Source: Thermotoga sp. Ku-13t
GTDB taxonomy: Bacteria > Thermotogota > Thermotogae > Thermotogales > DSM-5069
Length of the DNA stretch: 64,000 nt
NCBI RefSeq assembly: GCF_011057685.1
Contig: NZ_LNFY01000011.1
Span: forward strand, 124,001-188,000
Direction of reading: 5' to 3'
Every line of letters starts with the position of its first letter. Position 1 is the stretch's first letter. The position numbers were made by a program, and so were the translations under genes. Under the pieces are notes generated by a model that did no database searches, was not told where the DNA came from, and worked only from the letters and a program-made list of their open reading frames with translations. Below, piece by piece: positions 54,917-63,483 of this stretch.

Positions 54917-55798
54917 GTGGCTGAGAGAAAGTCCGCTTCATTGTATGCAGACGCCTTCAGAAGGTTGAGAAAGAACAAGGCTGCAATGTTCGGACTGATC
55001 TTCGTCATCTTAGTCACGTTCGTCGCCATATTCGCCCCCTTACTCGCACCCGCAGATCCGAACAAAATCGATCTTCAAAACCGTTTGAAACCCATGGGTT
55101 CACCTTCGCGGATCTGCAAGAACGGTGTGTACCTGCTCGGTTCTGACGAGTACGGCAGGGACATCCTGTCAAGGCTGATCTACAGTGCGAGGATTTCACT
55201 GACCGTTGGTGTCATGACCCAGCTCATCACCACGGCCATAGGGATCATCGTCGGATCTCTGGCAGGATACTACGGCGGGATCATCGACATGGTGATGATG
55301 AGAGTTGCGGACATGCTCTTCGCGTTTCCGGAGCTTCTCTTTTACATAGGCATGATGTTCGCACTCGGTCCGGGTTTGACGAACATGTTCATAGCGCTCT
55401 CGGTGATCGGCTGGGCGGGCAAGGCACGGCTGGTCAGGAGCCAGGTCATATACCTGAAGGAAACTGAATTCGTCGAAGCCGCAAGGGCTCAGGGACTTTC
55501 GGACTTTCGTATCATCGTCAAGCACATACTTCCGAACTGCATGGGTCCGATCATTGTCTCGGTGTCGCTCGGCATACCTGGAGCGATTCTTGCAGAGGCC
55601 GGTCTTTCGTTCCTCGGACTGGGTATCCTCCCACCAACACCGAGCTGGGGCAACATGATAAGGTCCGCGAGCGCGTATTTGCGAATCCAACCCTGGTACG
55701 CGGTCTGGCCCGGTCTGGTGCTCATGATGGCCACTTTCGCCTTCAACCTTCTCGGAGATGGGCTCAGGGATGCCTTTGATCCGAGACTGAAACAATGA
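54917..55798 (+). CDS. dppC: peptide ABC transporter permease, DppC type
   Basis: This is a C-type permease of 293 residues. The first span is AAMFGLIFVILVTFVAIFAPLL, then LLGSDEYGRDILSRLIYSARISL, an EAA loop FVEAARAQGLSDFRIIVKHILPN and GLGILPPTPSWGNMI. The start is GTG at 54917 after AGGAGGTAATC. It is followed after 9 bases by the endopeptidase gene, so a hydrolase is inserted between the permeases and the ATPases, as a hydrolase also is in the first peptide operon (there between binding protein and permeases). Confidence 0.94.
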   Translation: MAERKSASLYADAFRRLRKNKAAMFGLIFVILVTFVAIFAPLLAPADPNKIDLQNRLKPMGSPSRICKNGVYLLGSDEYGRDILSRLIYSARISLTVGVMTQLITTAIGIIVGSLAGYYGGIIDMVMMRVADMLFAFPELLFYIGMMFALGPGLTNMFIALSVIGWAGKARLVRSQVIYLKETEFVEAARAQGLSDFRIIVKHILPNCMGPIIVSVSLGIPGAILAEAGLSFLGLGILPPTPSWGNMIRSASAYLRIQPWYAVWPGLVLMMATFAFNLLGDGLRDAFDPRLKQ

Positions 55799-55807
55799 AG
55801 GGATGAG

Positions 55808-56950
55808 ATGAAGATGAGAAGATTGATTTTGATCTGCTCTATCCTGATCGTCATATCGCTCTTTGGGAGTGGTGTTGGCGTGGAAGGGCTGGAGATGGTG
55901 AAGCAACGGATCGAATTGTTTAAAAGAGAACTCAGCATCGAACCGAGGGAGACGATGTTCGATGTCAAAGTTGCAGCAGAAGATGGAAAACTGAGCCTGT
56001 TCGGAGAAGTTTCGAACGCAGAGTTGAAAACCCTCCTGGTTGAAAGATTGAAGGAGCTCAACGTCACGTTCGAAGACAGAATAAAACTCCTTCCGGACGA
56101 ATCTGTCGGTGAAAAGAAACTCGCGGTGGTGAACGTGGTTGTTGCGAACCTGATGGACGCACCAGGAAGAACCCTTCAGAAGAACGCCGTGACGCAGGCT
56201 CGAATGGGAGAGATACTGAAGCTTTTGAAGAAAGATGGAGACTGGTACCTTGTGCAGATGGAAGATTCGTACTTGGGATGGATCGATGGATCGAAGATCG
56301 TGACGATGAACGATGAGGAACTCAAAAATTACCTTTCGGGTCCCTTCGCACTGATCGTTGCCAGGTTCGCGCAGCTTTACACGGCGCCGGAACCACAGGC
56401 CAGAACGCAGGAAAACCTCGTGCAGGGAACGACTCTGCCATGCGTCAAAGCCGAGGATGACTGGTTGATCCTGAGGTTGCCCGACGGGAGAGAATTCTTC
56501 GTGCCTTCGAAGGATGCGGAACTGTTCGGAAGCCGAGACCGAGTGTTCGCCACGAAGAAAGATGCCCAATACATCATCGAGCTGGCGAAACAACATTTGG
56601 GCTTACCCTATCTCTGGGCGGGCACCACGTCTTACGGGTTCGATTGCTCTGGCTTCACACAGTTTTGCTTCAAAATGGCAGGTTATTTTCTGAGACGCGA
56701 CGCGGACATGCAGTTCCAGCAGGGCGAACCCGTACTGGATAGGAAGAAACTGAGACCAGGTGATCTCGTGTTCTTCCAGACCTACAAGGCTGGACCGTCG
56801 CACGTCGGTATCTACATGGGAAACATGAAGTACATACACTCGGGTAGCAGGGGTGTTGCTATAAACAGCTTCGATCCTAACGATCCAGACTATTCGGCGG
56901 ATCTGGATAGAAAGTACATAGGCGCGAGAAGGATAATACCTCAAAGGTGA
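55808..56950 (+). CDS. ykfC: NlpC/P60 cell-wall peptidase, YkfC-like, with a BON-like N terminus
   Basis: This is a 380-residue protein with a signal peptide ([22 protein letters not shown]). Residues about 25-95 look like a BON domain ([17 protein letters not shown]). Two SH3-like segments follow (about 105-165 and 175-240). The C terminus is an NlpC/P60 domain with catalytic Cys in [10 protein letters not shown], His in PSHVGIYMG and a third polar site at YIHSGS. Two SH3 domains before NlpC/P60 is the YkfC plan; these enzymes cut gamma-D-Glu to diamino acid bonds in murein peptides. Its place inside a peptide importer operon that begins with ddh supports cell-wall peptide recycling. The N-terminal domain is an addition I do not know from YkfC. 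Confidence 0.88.
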   Translation: MKMRRLILICSILIVISLFGSGVGVEGLEMVKQRIELFKRELSIEPRETMFDVKVAAEDGKLSLFGEVSNAELKTLLVERLKELNVTFEDRIKLLPDESVGEKKLAVVNVVVANLMDAPGRTLQKNAVTQARMGEILKLLKKDGDWYLVQMEDSYLGWIDGSKIVTMNDEELKNYLSGPFALIVARFAQLYTAPEPQARTQENLVQGTTLPCVKAEDDWLILRLPDGREFFVPSKDAELFGSRDRVFATKKDAQYIIELAKQHLGLPYLWAGTTSYGFDCSGFTQFCFKMAGYFLRRDADMQFQQGEPVLDRKKLRPGDLVFFQTYKAGPSHVGIYMGNMKYIHSGSRGVAINSFDPNDPDYSADLDRKYIGARRIIPQR

Positions 56951-56955
56951 TGCCT

Positions 56956-57945
56956 ATGGCAGAACTGCTCCGCGTGGAAGATCTCACCGTAAAGTTCTTC
57001 ACCAGCGACGGGATCGTCCATGCCGTGGACGGGGTGAGTTTTTCCGTCGGAACGGAAGAAGTGCTGGGAATGGTCGGTGAATCGGGCTGTGGGAAGTCTG
57101 TGACTTCCTTGGCGATAATGAGGCTCCTGCCAGTTCCTCCTGCCAGAATCGTTTCTGGAAAGGTGTTCTTCGACGGGAAAAACCTGCGCGAGCTTTCCGA
57201 GACTGAGATGAGAAAGATCAGGGGGAACGCGATCTCGATGATCTTTCAAGAACCCATGACGTCGCTTAATCCTGTCATCACCGTGGGAAAGCAGATCGCG
57301 GAAGCCATCACGGCACACCAGAACGTGAGCTTAGAAGAGGCTAAAAAGAAAGCGATCCAGCTGCTCAGGCTCGTGGGCATTCCAAATCCCGAGAAACGCT
57401 ACAACGATTATCCACACCAGATGTCCGGTGGCATGAGACAGCGCGCCATGATAGCCATGGCGCTGGCGTGCAATCCAAGACTTTTGATCGCGGATGAACC
57501 GACCACGGCGCTGGATGTGACGGTTCAGGCTCAGATACTCGACCTCATCGCTCAGCTGAAGAAAACTTTCGGCATGAGCGTGCTGTTGATAACGCACGAT
57601 CTTGGTGTCATCGCCGAGATGTGCGACAGAGTCATCGTCATGTACGCGGGCCAGATAGTAGAAGAAGCTCCCTGCGTCGATCTGTTCGAATCGCCGCTCC
57701 ATCCGTACACCGAGGGACTTTTGAGGTCGATACCCAAACTCGAACCCGGTAAGAAGCCGCTGTACACCATAGAGGGGAACGTTCCCAACGCCATGGACCT
57801 ACCAGCCGGTTGCAGGTTCCATCCACGCTGCGTTTACGCGTTCAATCTGTGCAGAGAGAAGGTTCCAGCATTGATAAATGTGAACGAACACAGGAGAGTC
57901 AGATGCTTTCTGAGGGGATCCGTACCGGAGGAAGTGAAAGCATGA
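56956..57945 (+). CDS. dppD: peptide ABC transporter ATP-binding protein, DppD type
   Basis: This is a D-type ATPase of about 329 residues: Walker A GESGCGKS (41-48), Q-loop [12 protein letters not shown], signature SGGMRQR, Walker B LLIADEP with TALD, switch His ITHDL, and the C-terminal OPP Cys motif [14 protein letters not shown]. The ATG at 56956 is preferred because AAGGTGAT lies 7 bases upstream; earlier in-frame GTG and ATG codons at 56947 and 56950 overlap that site. It overlaps dppF by 4 bases. Confidence 0.95.
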   Translation: MAELLRVEDLTVKFFTSDGIVHAVDGVSFSVGTEEVLGMVGESGCGKSVTSLAIMRLLPVPPARIVSGKVFFDGKNLRELSETEMRKIRGNAISMIFQEPMTSLNPVITVGKQIAEAITAHQNVSLEEAKKKAIQLLRLVGIPNPEKRYNDYPHQMSGGMRQRAMIAMALACNPRLLIADEPTTALDVTVQAQILDLIAQLKKTFGMSVLLITHDLGVIAEMCDRVIVMYAGQIVEEAPCVDLFESPLHPYTEGLLRSIPKLEPGKKPLYTIEGNVPNAMDLPAGCRFHPRCVYAFNLCREKVPALINVNEHRRVRCFLRGSVPEEVKA

Positions 57946-58916
57946 ACGAAGTATTGCTGGAAGTGAGAAACTTGGTGAAGCACTTTCCAGTCAAGGCAGG
58001 CATACTTCAAAGAACGGTTGCCGTGGTGAAGGCGGTCGACGGGGTGAGCTTTCACATAAAGCGCGGGGAAACCTTCGGTCTGGTCGGTGAGAGCGGTTGT
58101 GGAAAAACAACCACCGGAAGATGCGTCCTCATGCTCGAAACACCGACGAGCGGTGAGATCCTGTTCAATGGTGTCGACATAACGAAACTAACTCAGAAAC
58201 AGCTCAGATCTCTCCGACCGAAGATGCAGATAGTCTTTCAAGACCCGTTCAGTTCTCTAAATCCCAGACTTCCTGTGAAAGAGATCGTGGGTGAAGCCAT
58301 CGCTTACCACAAACTCGCGAAGGGAAAAGAAGTGGAACTGAGAGTGAAAGAACTCCTCGAGATGGTGGGACTTTCCGCGGAACACATGAGCAGATATCCA
58401 CACGAGTTTTCCGGCGGCCAGAGGCAGAGGATCTGCATCGCCCGGGCGCTCGCGACGCAGCCCGATTTGATCGTTTGTGATGAAGCTGTTTCTGCGCTGG
58501 ATGTTTCCATACAGAGTCAGATACTCAAACTTCTGGAAAACCTGCAGGTCAAACTCGGCGTGGCTTACCTCTTCATCTCGCATGCTTTGAACGTGGTCAA
58601 ATACATCTCGCACAGGATCGGCGTGATGTACCTTGGAAAGCTCGTGGAAGTTGCCGACAGTGAAGAACTCTATCTGAACCCGCTCCATCCTTACACGAAA
58701 GCCCTCATCTCTGCTGTTCCCGTCCCTGATCCGAAGCTCAAACGCAAGAAGATAATCCTCAAGGGAGACGTGCCGAGCCCGCTGAATCCCCCACAGGGAT
58801 GCAGGTTCGTCACCAGATGTCCTTACGCGACGTCTGTCTGCAGCGAAGTGGAACCGATCTTAATGGAAGTGGCGCCCGGCCACACCGTGGCGTGCCATCT
58901 GTACGAAAAGAGCTGA
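57942..58916 (+). CDS. dppF: peptide ABC transporter ATP-binding protein, DppF type
   Basis: This is an F-type ATPase of 324 residues: Walker A GESGCGKT (49-56), Q-loop [12 protein letters not shown], signature SGGQRQR, Walker B LIVCDEA (Ala in place of the usual Pro) with SALD, switch His ISHAL, and the OPP motif [14 protein letters not shown]. The ATG at 57942 overlaps the dppD stop by 4 bases with GGAGGAAG upstream; the longer frame back to 57810 is inside dppD and rejected. It completes the second peptide importer. No clear terminator follows. Confidence 0.95.
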   Translation: MNEVLLEVRNLVKHFPVKAGILQRTVAVVKAVDGVSFHIKRGETFGLVGESGCGKTTTGRCVLMLETPTSGEILFNGVDITKLTQKQLRSLRPKMQIVFQDPFSSLNPRLPVKEIVGEAIAYHKLAKGKEVELRVKELLEMVGLSAEHMSRYPHEFSGGQRQRICIARALATQPDLIVCDEAVSALDVSIQSQILKLLENLQVKLGVAYLFISHALNVVKYISHRIGVMYLGKLVEVADSEELYLNPLHPYTKALISAVPVPDPKLKRKKIILKGDVPSPLNPPQGCRFVTRCPYATSVCSEVEPILMEVAPGHTVACHLYEKS

Positions 58917-59179
58917 ACGTTTCACGGATTCTCCTTCAAACTCAACCCACAAATACAGAAAGTCATCATAGTGGTATTTCGCGCAGAAAGTGGGACTATA
59001 GATCAAACACAACGCATTTACTTCTGAAAAAGCTGCGCGCCACGGAAAAAATTTCGCACCCTCTGGAACGGGAGAAGGTCAAAAAATTGTTCTTTTCCCT
59101 TTAGAATACTGCAACCCACGAGCCTGAAAGCACAGCGCTATAATAATAGCAACTACAAACTTTGTTGGGAGGTATGAAC
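58917..59179 (+). promoter_or_regulatory. intergenic region with a candidate -10 box for nhaC
   Basis: TATAAT at 59139-59144 lies 35-40 bases before the nhaC start. No -35 box of good match is 16-18 bases further upstream, so the promoter call rests on the -10 box alone. Nothing else is recognisable in this 260-base gap. Confidence 0.45.
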
Positions 59180-60727
59180 GTGGAAGGTACTGCGTGGTCC
59201 ATCCTTCCTCCGCTTGTGGCCATTGTCCTGTGCTTCATAACAAAGAACGTCGTGCTCTCTCTGTTCCTCGGTATCTTCATTGGTGGATTACTTTTGAACA
59301 ATTTCAACCCCATCGCAGGCGTAGTTTACTCACTCGAGAAGATCATCGGCTCCATGGCGGATGAATGGAACGCGAAGCTCTTATTGTTCAACCTGCTCAT
59401 GGGTTCGGGTATCGCTTTCATCTGGCGACTGGGTGGCAGCAAGGCGCTGGCAGACTGGGCACGCGTCAAGATAAAGTCCAGAAGGTCGGCCAGCGTGTGG
59501 GCGTGGCTTCTGGGCGTGATCGTGTTCTTCAACGACTACATCAACTCGGCGATCGTCGGAAACGTGATGAGGGACATATTTGAACAGCGAAAGATCTCTA
59601 AGGAGAAGCTTTCTTACATCCTCGACTCCACATCTGCGCCGGTGGCCACGTTCTTCATCTCCGACTGGATAGCGTACCAGCTCGCGATGATCCAGAACGG
59701 TTTGACAGTGGCTGGAATAACGACCGTCGCTCCCATGGCCGCTTTCATAGCGAGCATTCCGTTCAACTTCTACTGCTTCTTCACCGTCCTCTTCGTCGGG
59801 ATAATCGCTCTGAGCGGTTGGGACTTCGGTCCCATGCTGAAGGCAGAAATCAGGGCAGAAAGAGAGGGGAAAACTTCCAGAGACGGTGCCGTGCCAATGT
59901 TGAACATAGATTTCGAGCTCGGAAAACCTATCGAGAAGAAACCTATGATAATGACCTTCGTTCTTCCCATAGTGGCGCTCGTGGGGGTTACCATATTTGG
60001 CTTTTACTACACAGGTGCATCGGCGGGTGGTGAAACGCTCATAGAAAAACTTGGGAACGCCGATGCGGCGACTGCGCTGCTCTGGGGCGCTTTCGCGATG
60101 TCCCTGGTCGGAATCGTGATAGCACTCGGATTCAGGTTGATGAACGTTGCTGAAGCGATGAGAACGCTTCTTGAAGGTTTCAAACTCATGCTTCTGGCCT
60201 GCGCGATACTGGTGATGGCGTGGTCGATCGGGACCGTGACGAAGGATATGAAGCTTGCAGACTATGTCGTTTCTCTGGTTGGTGAGAACGTTTCGTTCGC
60301 TCTGGTGCCCGCGATCGTTTTCTTGATAGGCATGTTCATCTCTTTCTCGACGGGAACTTCCTGGGGCACGATGGCCATTCTCACGCCCATCGCAATACCT
60401 GTAGCGTACAACATCACGAAAGATCCCTGGCTTTCGGCGACGGTGATGGCGGGAACAGTGTTCGCAGGTGCCATCTTCGGTGACCACTGCTCTCCGATCT
60501 CCGACACAACTGTTCTGTCTTCGATCTTCGCAGGTTGTGACCATATGGATCATGTGAACACACAGCTTCCGTACGCCGTAACTTGCGCGTTGGTGGCGCT
60601 GGTGATGTATCTGCTGTACGGGATTTTCAAAGTCAGCCCGTTCGTTCTGCTGCCCATCGGAATAGTTGTCCTCATAGCTCTGGCAAGGATGCTTCATGTG
60701 AGTTCCATGAAAAAACTCGCACTGTAA
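59180..60727 (+). CDS. nhaC: NhaC-family Na+/H+ antiporter
   Basis: This is a membrane antiporter of about 515 residues with some 12 helices. It shows ILPPLVAIVLCFITKNVVLSLFLGIFIGG, GVIVFFNDYINSAIVGNVMRDI with charged residues inside the membrane, DSTSAPVATFFISDW, and the late SFSTGTSWGTMAILTPIAIP and GDHCSPISDTTVLSS motif characteristic of NhaC-type carriers. Starts are clustered: GGGAGGT is 6 bases from GTG 59180 but only 1 base from ATG 59174. Family members exchange Na+ for H+, and some carry organic substrates; the convergent catabolic cluster makes a carboxylate carrier a minor alternative. Confidence 0.9.
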   Translation: MEGTAWSILPPLVAIVLCFITKNVVLSLFLGIFIGGLLLNNFNPIAGVVYSLEKIIGSMADEWNAKLLLFNLLMGSGIAFIWRLGGSKALADWARVKIKSRRSASVWAWLLGVIVFFNDYINSAIVGNVMRDIFEQRKISKEKLSYILDSTSAPVATFFISDWIAYQLAMIQNGLTVAGITTVAPMAAFIASIPFNFYCFFTVLFVGIIALSGWDFGPMLKAEIRAEREGKTSRDGAVPMLNIDFELGKPIEKKPMIMTFVLPIVALVGVTIFGFYYTGASAGGETLIEKLGNADAATALLWGAFAMSLVGIVIALGFRLMNVAEAMRTLLEGFKLMLLACAILVMAWSIGTVTKDMKLADYVVSLVGENVSFALVPAIVFLIGMFISFSTGTSWGTMAILTPIAIPVAYNITKDPWLSATVMAGTVFAGAIFGDHCSPISDTTVLSSIFAGCDHMDHVNTQLPYAVTCALVALVMYLLYGIFKVSPFVLLPIGIVVLIALARMLHVSSMKKLAL

Positions 60728-60728
60728 A

Positions 60729-60757
60729 AAAAGTGAGGGCGAAAGCCCTCACTTTCT
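60729..60757. terminator. bidirectional terminator between nhaC and the dehydrogenase gene
   Basis: AAGTGAGGGC (60731-60740) pairs perfectly with GCCCTCACTT (60745-60754) across a GAAA loop. A tract of A precedes it and T-rich sequence follows, so it can end transcripts from both convergent genes. The last codons of the dehydrogenase gene lie inside the stem. Confidence 0.92.
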
Positions 60758-61738
60758 CTTCTGAAGCACTTCTGGATTGACCAAGTTGGGTGGTACTTCT
60801 CCACTTAGAGCTTTGATGATGTTTTCAGCAACCATGATCGACATCTTCGATCTGGTTGCATAAGAACCAGACGCGATGTGCGGTGCGAGCACAACGTTGT
60901 TTAGAGTGAGCAGTTCAGGTTCGATCTCAGGTTCGTTCTCAAACACATCCAGCGCGGCTCCTTTGATCCAGCCTTCTTTCAGAGCCTTCACGAGCGCCTT
61001 TTCGTCCACGACGGGTCCTCTTGCGGTGTTGATGAGATAGGCTTCTTTTTTCATCATCTTGAGCTCTTTTTCGCCTATCAGATAGCGTGTCTCCTTGGTA
61101 AGCGGAACGTGGAGTGTGACGAAATCCGATTCTCTCAGTAGCGTTGGAAGATCGACGAAAGTTGCCTTCAATTCTTTTTCAACCTCTTCTGGTGCCCTCT
61201 TGCTGTCGTAGTAGAGAACTTTCATGTTGAAGCCGAGTGCCCTGCGCGCCACTGCCTGACCTATGCGTCCGAAACCAACGACACCGAGCGTTGCACCATA
61301 GACATCGTTACCGAGAAGGAGCATGGGTTCCCAGCCGCGGAATTTTCCAGCCCTCACGAACCTGTCCGCTTCGACAATCCTGCGCGCTATGGCCATCAAA
61401 AGTGCCCAGGCGAAGTCCGCCGTTGTTTCGGTCAACACTCCAGGTGTGTTCGTCACCATGATGCCTCTCCTGGTAGCCTCTTCGACGTCGATGTTGTTGT
61501 AACCGACGGCGTAATTCGCTATGATCTTCAGATTCGGCCCGGCTGCATCCATAACTTCCGCGTCTATGTTGTCGGTGAGGAGGCAGAGCAACGCATCGAC
61601 GTCTTTAACCTTCTTCAAGAGCACGTCCCTGGGAATGACCCCGTCGTAGTCACTGACTTCGACATCGAACCTTTCTTTGAGCATGTTCAGACCTTCTGGA
61701 AGAATCTGGCGGGTTACAAAGACCTTGAACCTCTTCAT
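60749..61738 (-). CDS. D-isomer 2-hydroxyacid dehydrogenase (glyoxylate/hydroxypyruvate reductase type)
   Basis: This is an NAD(P)-dependent dehydrogenase of 329 residues. The Rossmann motif reads LGVVGFGRIGQAVARRALGF. The catalytic Arg is in NTARGPVVDE, Glu in FENEPEIEPE and His in APHIASGS, so the active site is complete. Overall it resembles GyaR-type glyoxylate reductases and glycerate dehydrogenases. It is the last gene of the minus-strand cluster and lies 3 bases after the isomerase gene. In this setting it may reduce an aldolase product such as glyoxylate, hydroxypyruvate or tartronate semialdehyde-related acids; the reaction is inferred. Confidence 0.92.
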   Translation of the reverse strand: MKRFKVFVTRQILPEGLNMLKERFDVEVSDYDGVIPRDVLLKKVKDVDALLCLLTDNIDAEVMDAAGPNLKIIANYAVGYNNIDVEEATRRGIMVTNTPGVLTETTADFAWALLMAIARRIVEADRFVRAGKFRGWEPMLLLGNDVYGATLGVVGFGRIGQAVARRALGFNMKVLYYDSKRAPEEVEKELKATFVDLPTLLRESDFVTLHVPLTKETRYLIGEKELKMMKKEAYLINTARGPVVDEKALVKALKEGWIKGAALDVFENEPEIEPELLTLNNVVLAPHIASGSYATRSKMSIMVAENIIKALSGEVPPNLVNPEVLQKRK

Positions 61739-61741
61739 TCC

Positions 61742-62683
61742 TCAAACCTCCTTCAGAAATTTCGCATAGGCTGTCAAGAAAGTCCTCTTCGCGTTCGCAA
61801 CCACAAGATCGGAATCTTCATCTGCCAGAGGTTTAACCTCGAAGGATATCACCGGCTTCTCTGTGGCAACCTTTTTATCGAAGTAACCGATTTTGTGCAG
61901 TGCTTTCAAGAAATAGGTAAGTTCATCCACATCGTTCTTTCCACCTTTTATTCCGAATCTTGGATGCTGGTCTCCGTAAGCTGGATGGCCCGGTTCGAGT
62001 ACGGCGTTGCCCACGTGGATGTGCGTCACGAAAGGTGAAAGCAATCCGAGCGTGTAGAACGAATCTTCGAACACGAGTGGCTGGTGCGAAAGATCGATCG
62101 TTAAACCGAAGTTGTCATGGAAAGCTCTGACCTTCGATGCTATCTCGAAGGCGATCGGTGCGGGACCTACGAGTGCGTTCTTCTCGATCGAGTAATCGAA
62201 CACTTCGAGGTTCACAGCCAGCGTGTAGCCGTACTGCGCCGATCTTTCTTTCGCGTAGGTGCATATTTCACACAGAGAATCGATCAACCTTTCTTTGGCC
62301 ATCTCGAGCCTGTCTCTTTCAGGCATCCTGCCACTCAGAAAAGCTATCGCTTTAGCGTTCGCCGTGTAGGCTTTGTCGATCGCCTTTTTGATTTCCTGTA
62401 CGGCGACTTTTCTTTCTTCCTCGTCGAGAGAATTCAAATTCAATTTCTTAGAGAGAACGAGGGGCTGTGCCGCGATGAGCAGTTCTACTCTGGCAACCTC
62501 ACACATCTTTCCGATCTTTTTCAAAGTATCTTCCTCAACGAGAGCACTCACCTCTATAGCCTGGAAAAACTCATCGACGAGCACCATGTTCACCGTTGAA
62601 AGTATCTCTTCCTCGTTCTTCGCGTTAGGATAGGCCATGAAATGTATCAGCCCCATGTGGAACGTGTCGTGCCAGGGATACAT
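61742..62683 (-). CDS. TIM-barrel sugar isomerase/epimerase family protein (AP endonuclease 2-like fold)
   Basis: This is a 313-residue protein of the xylose isomerase-like TIM-barrel superfamily. Candidate metal ligands are Glu in LAVNLEVFDYS, Asp-His in GLTIDLSHQP, His in HIHVGNAV and Glu in VISFEVKPL. The region DQHPRFGIKGGKNDVDEL resembles the substrate loop of related epimerases and isomerases. It is 4 bases from the aldolase gene upstream and 3 bases from the dehydrogenase gene downstream, so it is one step of the same pathway. The reaction (sugar, sugar-acid or keto-acid isomerisation) cannot be told from sequence. Confidence 0.78.
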   Translation of the reverse strand: MYPWHDTFHMGLIHFMAYPNAKNEEEILSTVNMVLVDEFFQAIEVSALVEEDTLKKIGKMCEVARVELLIAAQPLVLSKKLNLNSLDEEERKVAVQEIKKAIDKAYTANAKAIAFLSGRMPERDRLEMAKERLIDSLCEICTYAKERSAQYGYTLAVNLEVFDYSIEKNALVGPAPIAFEIASKVRAFHDNFGLTIDLSHQPLVFEDSFYTLGLLSPFVTHIHVGNAVLEPGHPAYGDQHPRFGIKGGKNDVDELTYFLKALHKIGYFDKKVATEKPVISFEVKPLADEDSDLVVANAKRTFLTAYAKFLKEV

Positions 62684-62687
62684 TCGT

Positions 62688-63482
62688 TCACCTCCTTTGA
62701 ATCATCTGTTTCAGCGCGTCGACGATCCTTTTGCCATTATCGACGATCAGGTTGATATCGCTCGAACACATCAGAAGCTTCATGCCCTTTTCGATCCAGG
62801 GCTGCAGAGCTTCCGGACTAGGAAGATGTATACCACACGGAACGTCCAGTTTCAAGCACTTTTCAACGAACTTTTCTATGTACTCCTGTACGAGTGGATG
62901 TTTCGTATCGCCAGGCACACCAAGACTCTGAGAAAGATCGTTTGGCCCTATGAGGCACGCGTCGACCCCAGGAATGATGAGTTCCTCAAGATGATCTATG
63001 GCTTCCTTGCTTTCTATCTGCAGTATGATCAGCGTGTTCTCGTTCGCCCACCGAGTCACTTCCTCACCCTTGTGGGAAGCGAATCCTGTGGGGGTCCTCC
63101 TGAGCGCCATACCCCTTTCACCAAGAGGATAATACTTGGTCGCCCTGATTATCTGTTCGACTTCTTCGCGCGTTTGAACCTGTGGTATGAGCAAACCCTC
63201 CGCGCCACTGTCAAGAGGCCTTGAGAGGTTGTGATGGCCGTACCTGGTGGGCACCCTCACGATGGGAGTTATGCCCCCGGCCCTCGCGGCCCACACCATG
63301 TCCTGAACGGTTTCGAGACTGAATGGGGAATGTTCCGTGTCGATCACGAAGAAATCGAACCCCGCCGTCGCCAGCATCTGAGCTATTCCGGGAGTCCTTA
63401 TCTCGCTCACCATGATGCCTATCGCGTGTTTTCCTTCTTTCAATAGCTTTTTCGTTCTGTTCTCCCGAAGCATCCTTTTCAC
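62688..63482 (-). CDS. HpcH/HpaI-family class II aldolase
   Basis: This is a 264-residue metal-dependent aldolase. Family motifs are GFDFFVIDTEHSPFSLE (catalytic base region), PIVRVPTRYGHHNLSRPLDSGAEGLLIPQV (Arg and pyruvate-binding region), ILQIESKEAIDHLEELI (metal Glu) and IGPNDLSQSLG (metal Asp). It cleaves 2-keto-4-hydroxy acids to pyruvate and an aldehyde; relatives act on 4-hydroxy-2-oxoheptanedioate, 2-dehydro-3-deoxyglucarate and 2-keto-3-deoxyrhamnonate. It is one base from the DapA-like gene. The glyoxylate reductase-type dehydrogenase downstream would fit an aldehyde-acid product, which is inference. Confidence 0.9.
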   Translation of the reverse strand: MKRMLRENRTKKLLKEGKHAIGIMVSEIRTPGIAQMLATAGFDFFVIDTEHSPFSLETVQDMVWAARAGGITPIVRVPTRYGHHNLSRPLDSGAEGLLIPQVQTREEVEQIIRATKYYPLGERGMALRRTPTGFASHKGEEVTRWANENTLIILQIESKEAIDHLEELIIPGVDACLIGPNDLSQSLGVPGDTKHPLVQEYIEKFVEKCLKLDVPCGIHLPSPEALQPWIEKGMKLLMCSSDINLIVDNGKRIVDALKQMIQRR

Positions 63483-63483
63483 C

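Noticed and set aside
53704-55065. A 453-codon minus-strand frame opposite the dppA-type, dppB and dppC genes
   Set aside because: It is an antisense shadow of strongly conserved transporter genes; the translation is low in hydrophobic structure and has no recognisable motif.
59381-60697. A 438-codon minus-strand frame opposite nhaC
   Set aside because: It is an antisense shadow, rich in His and Arg, inside a clear membrane transporter gene.
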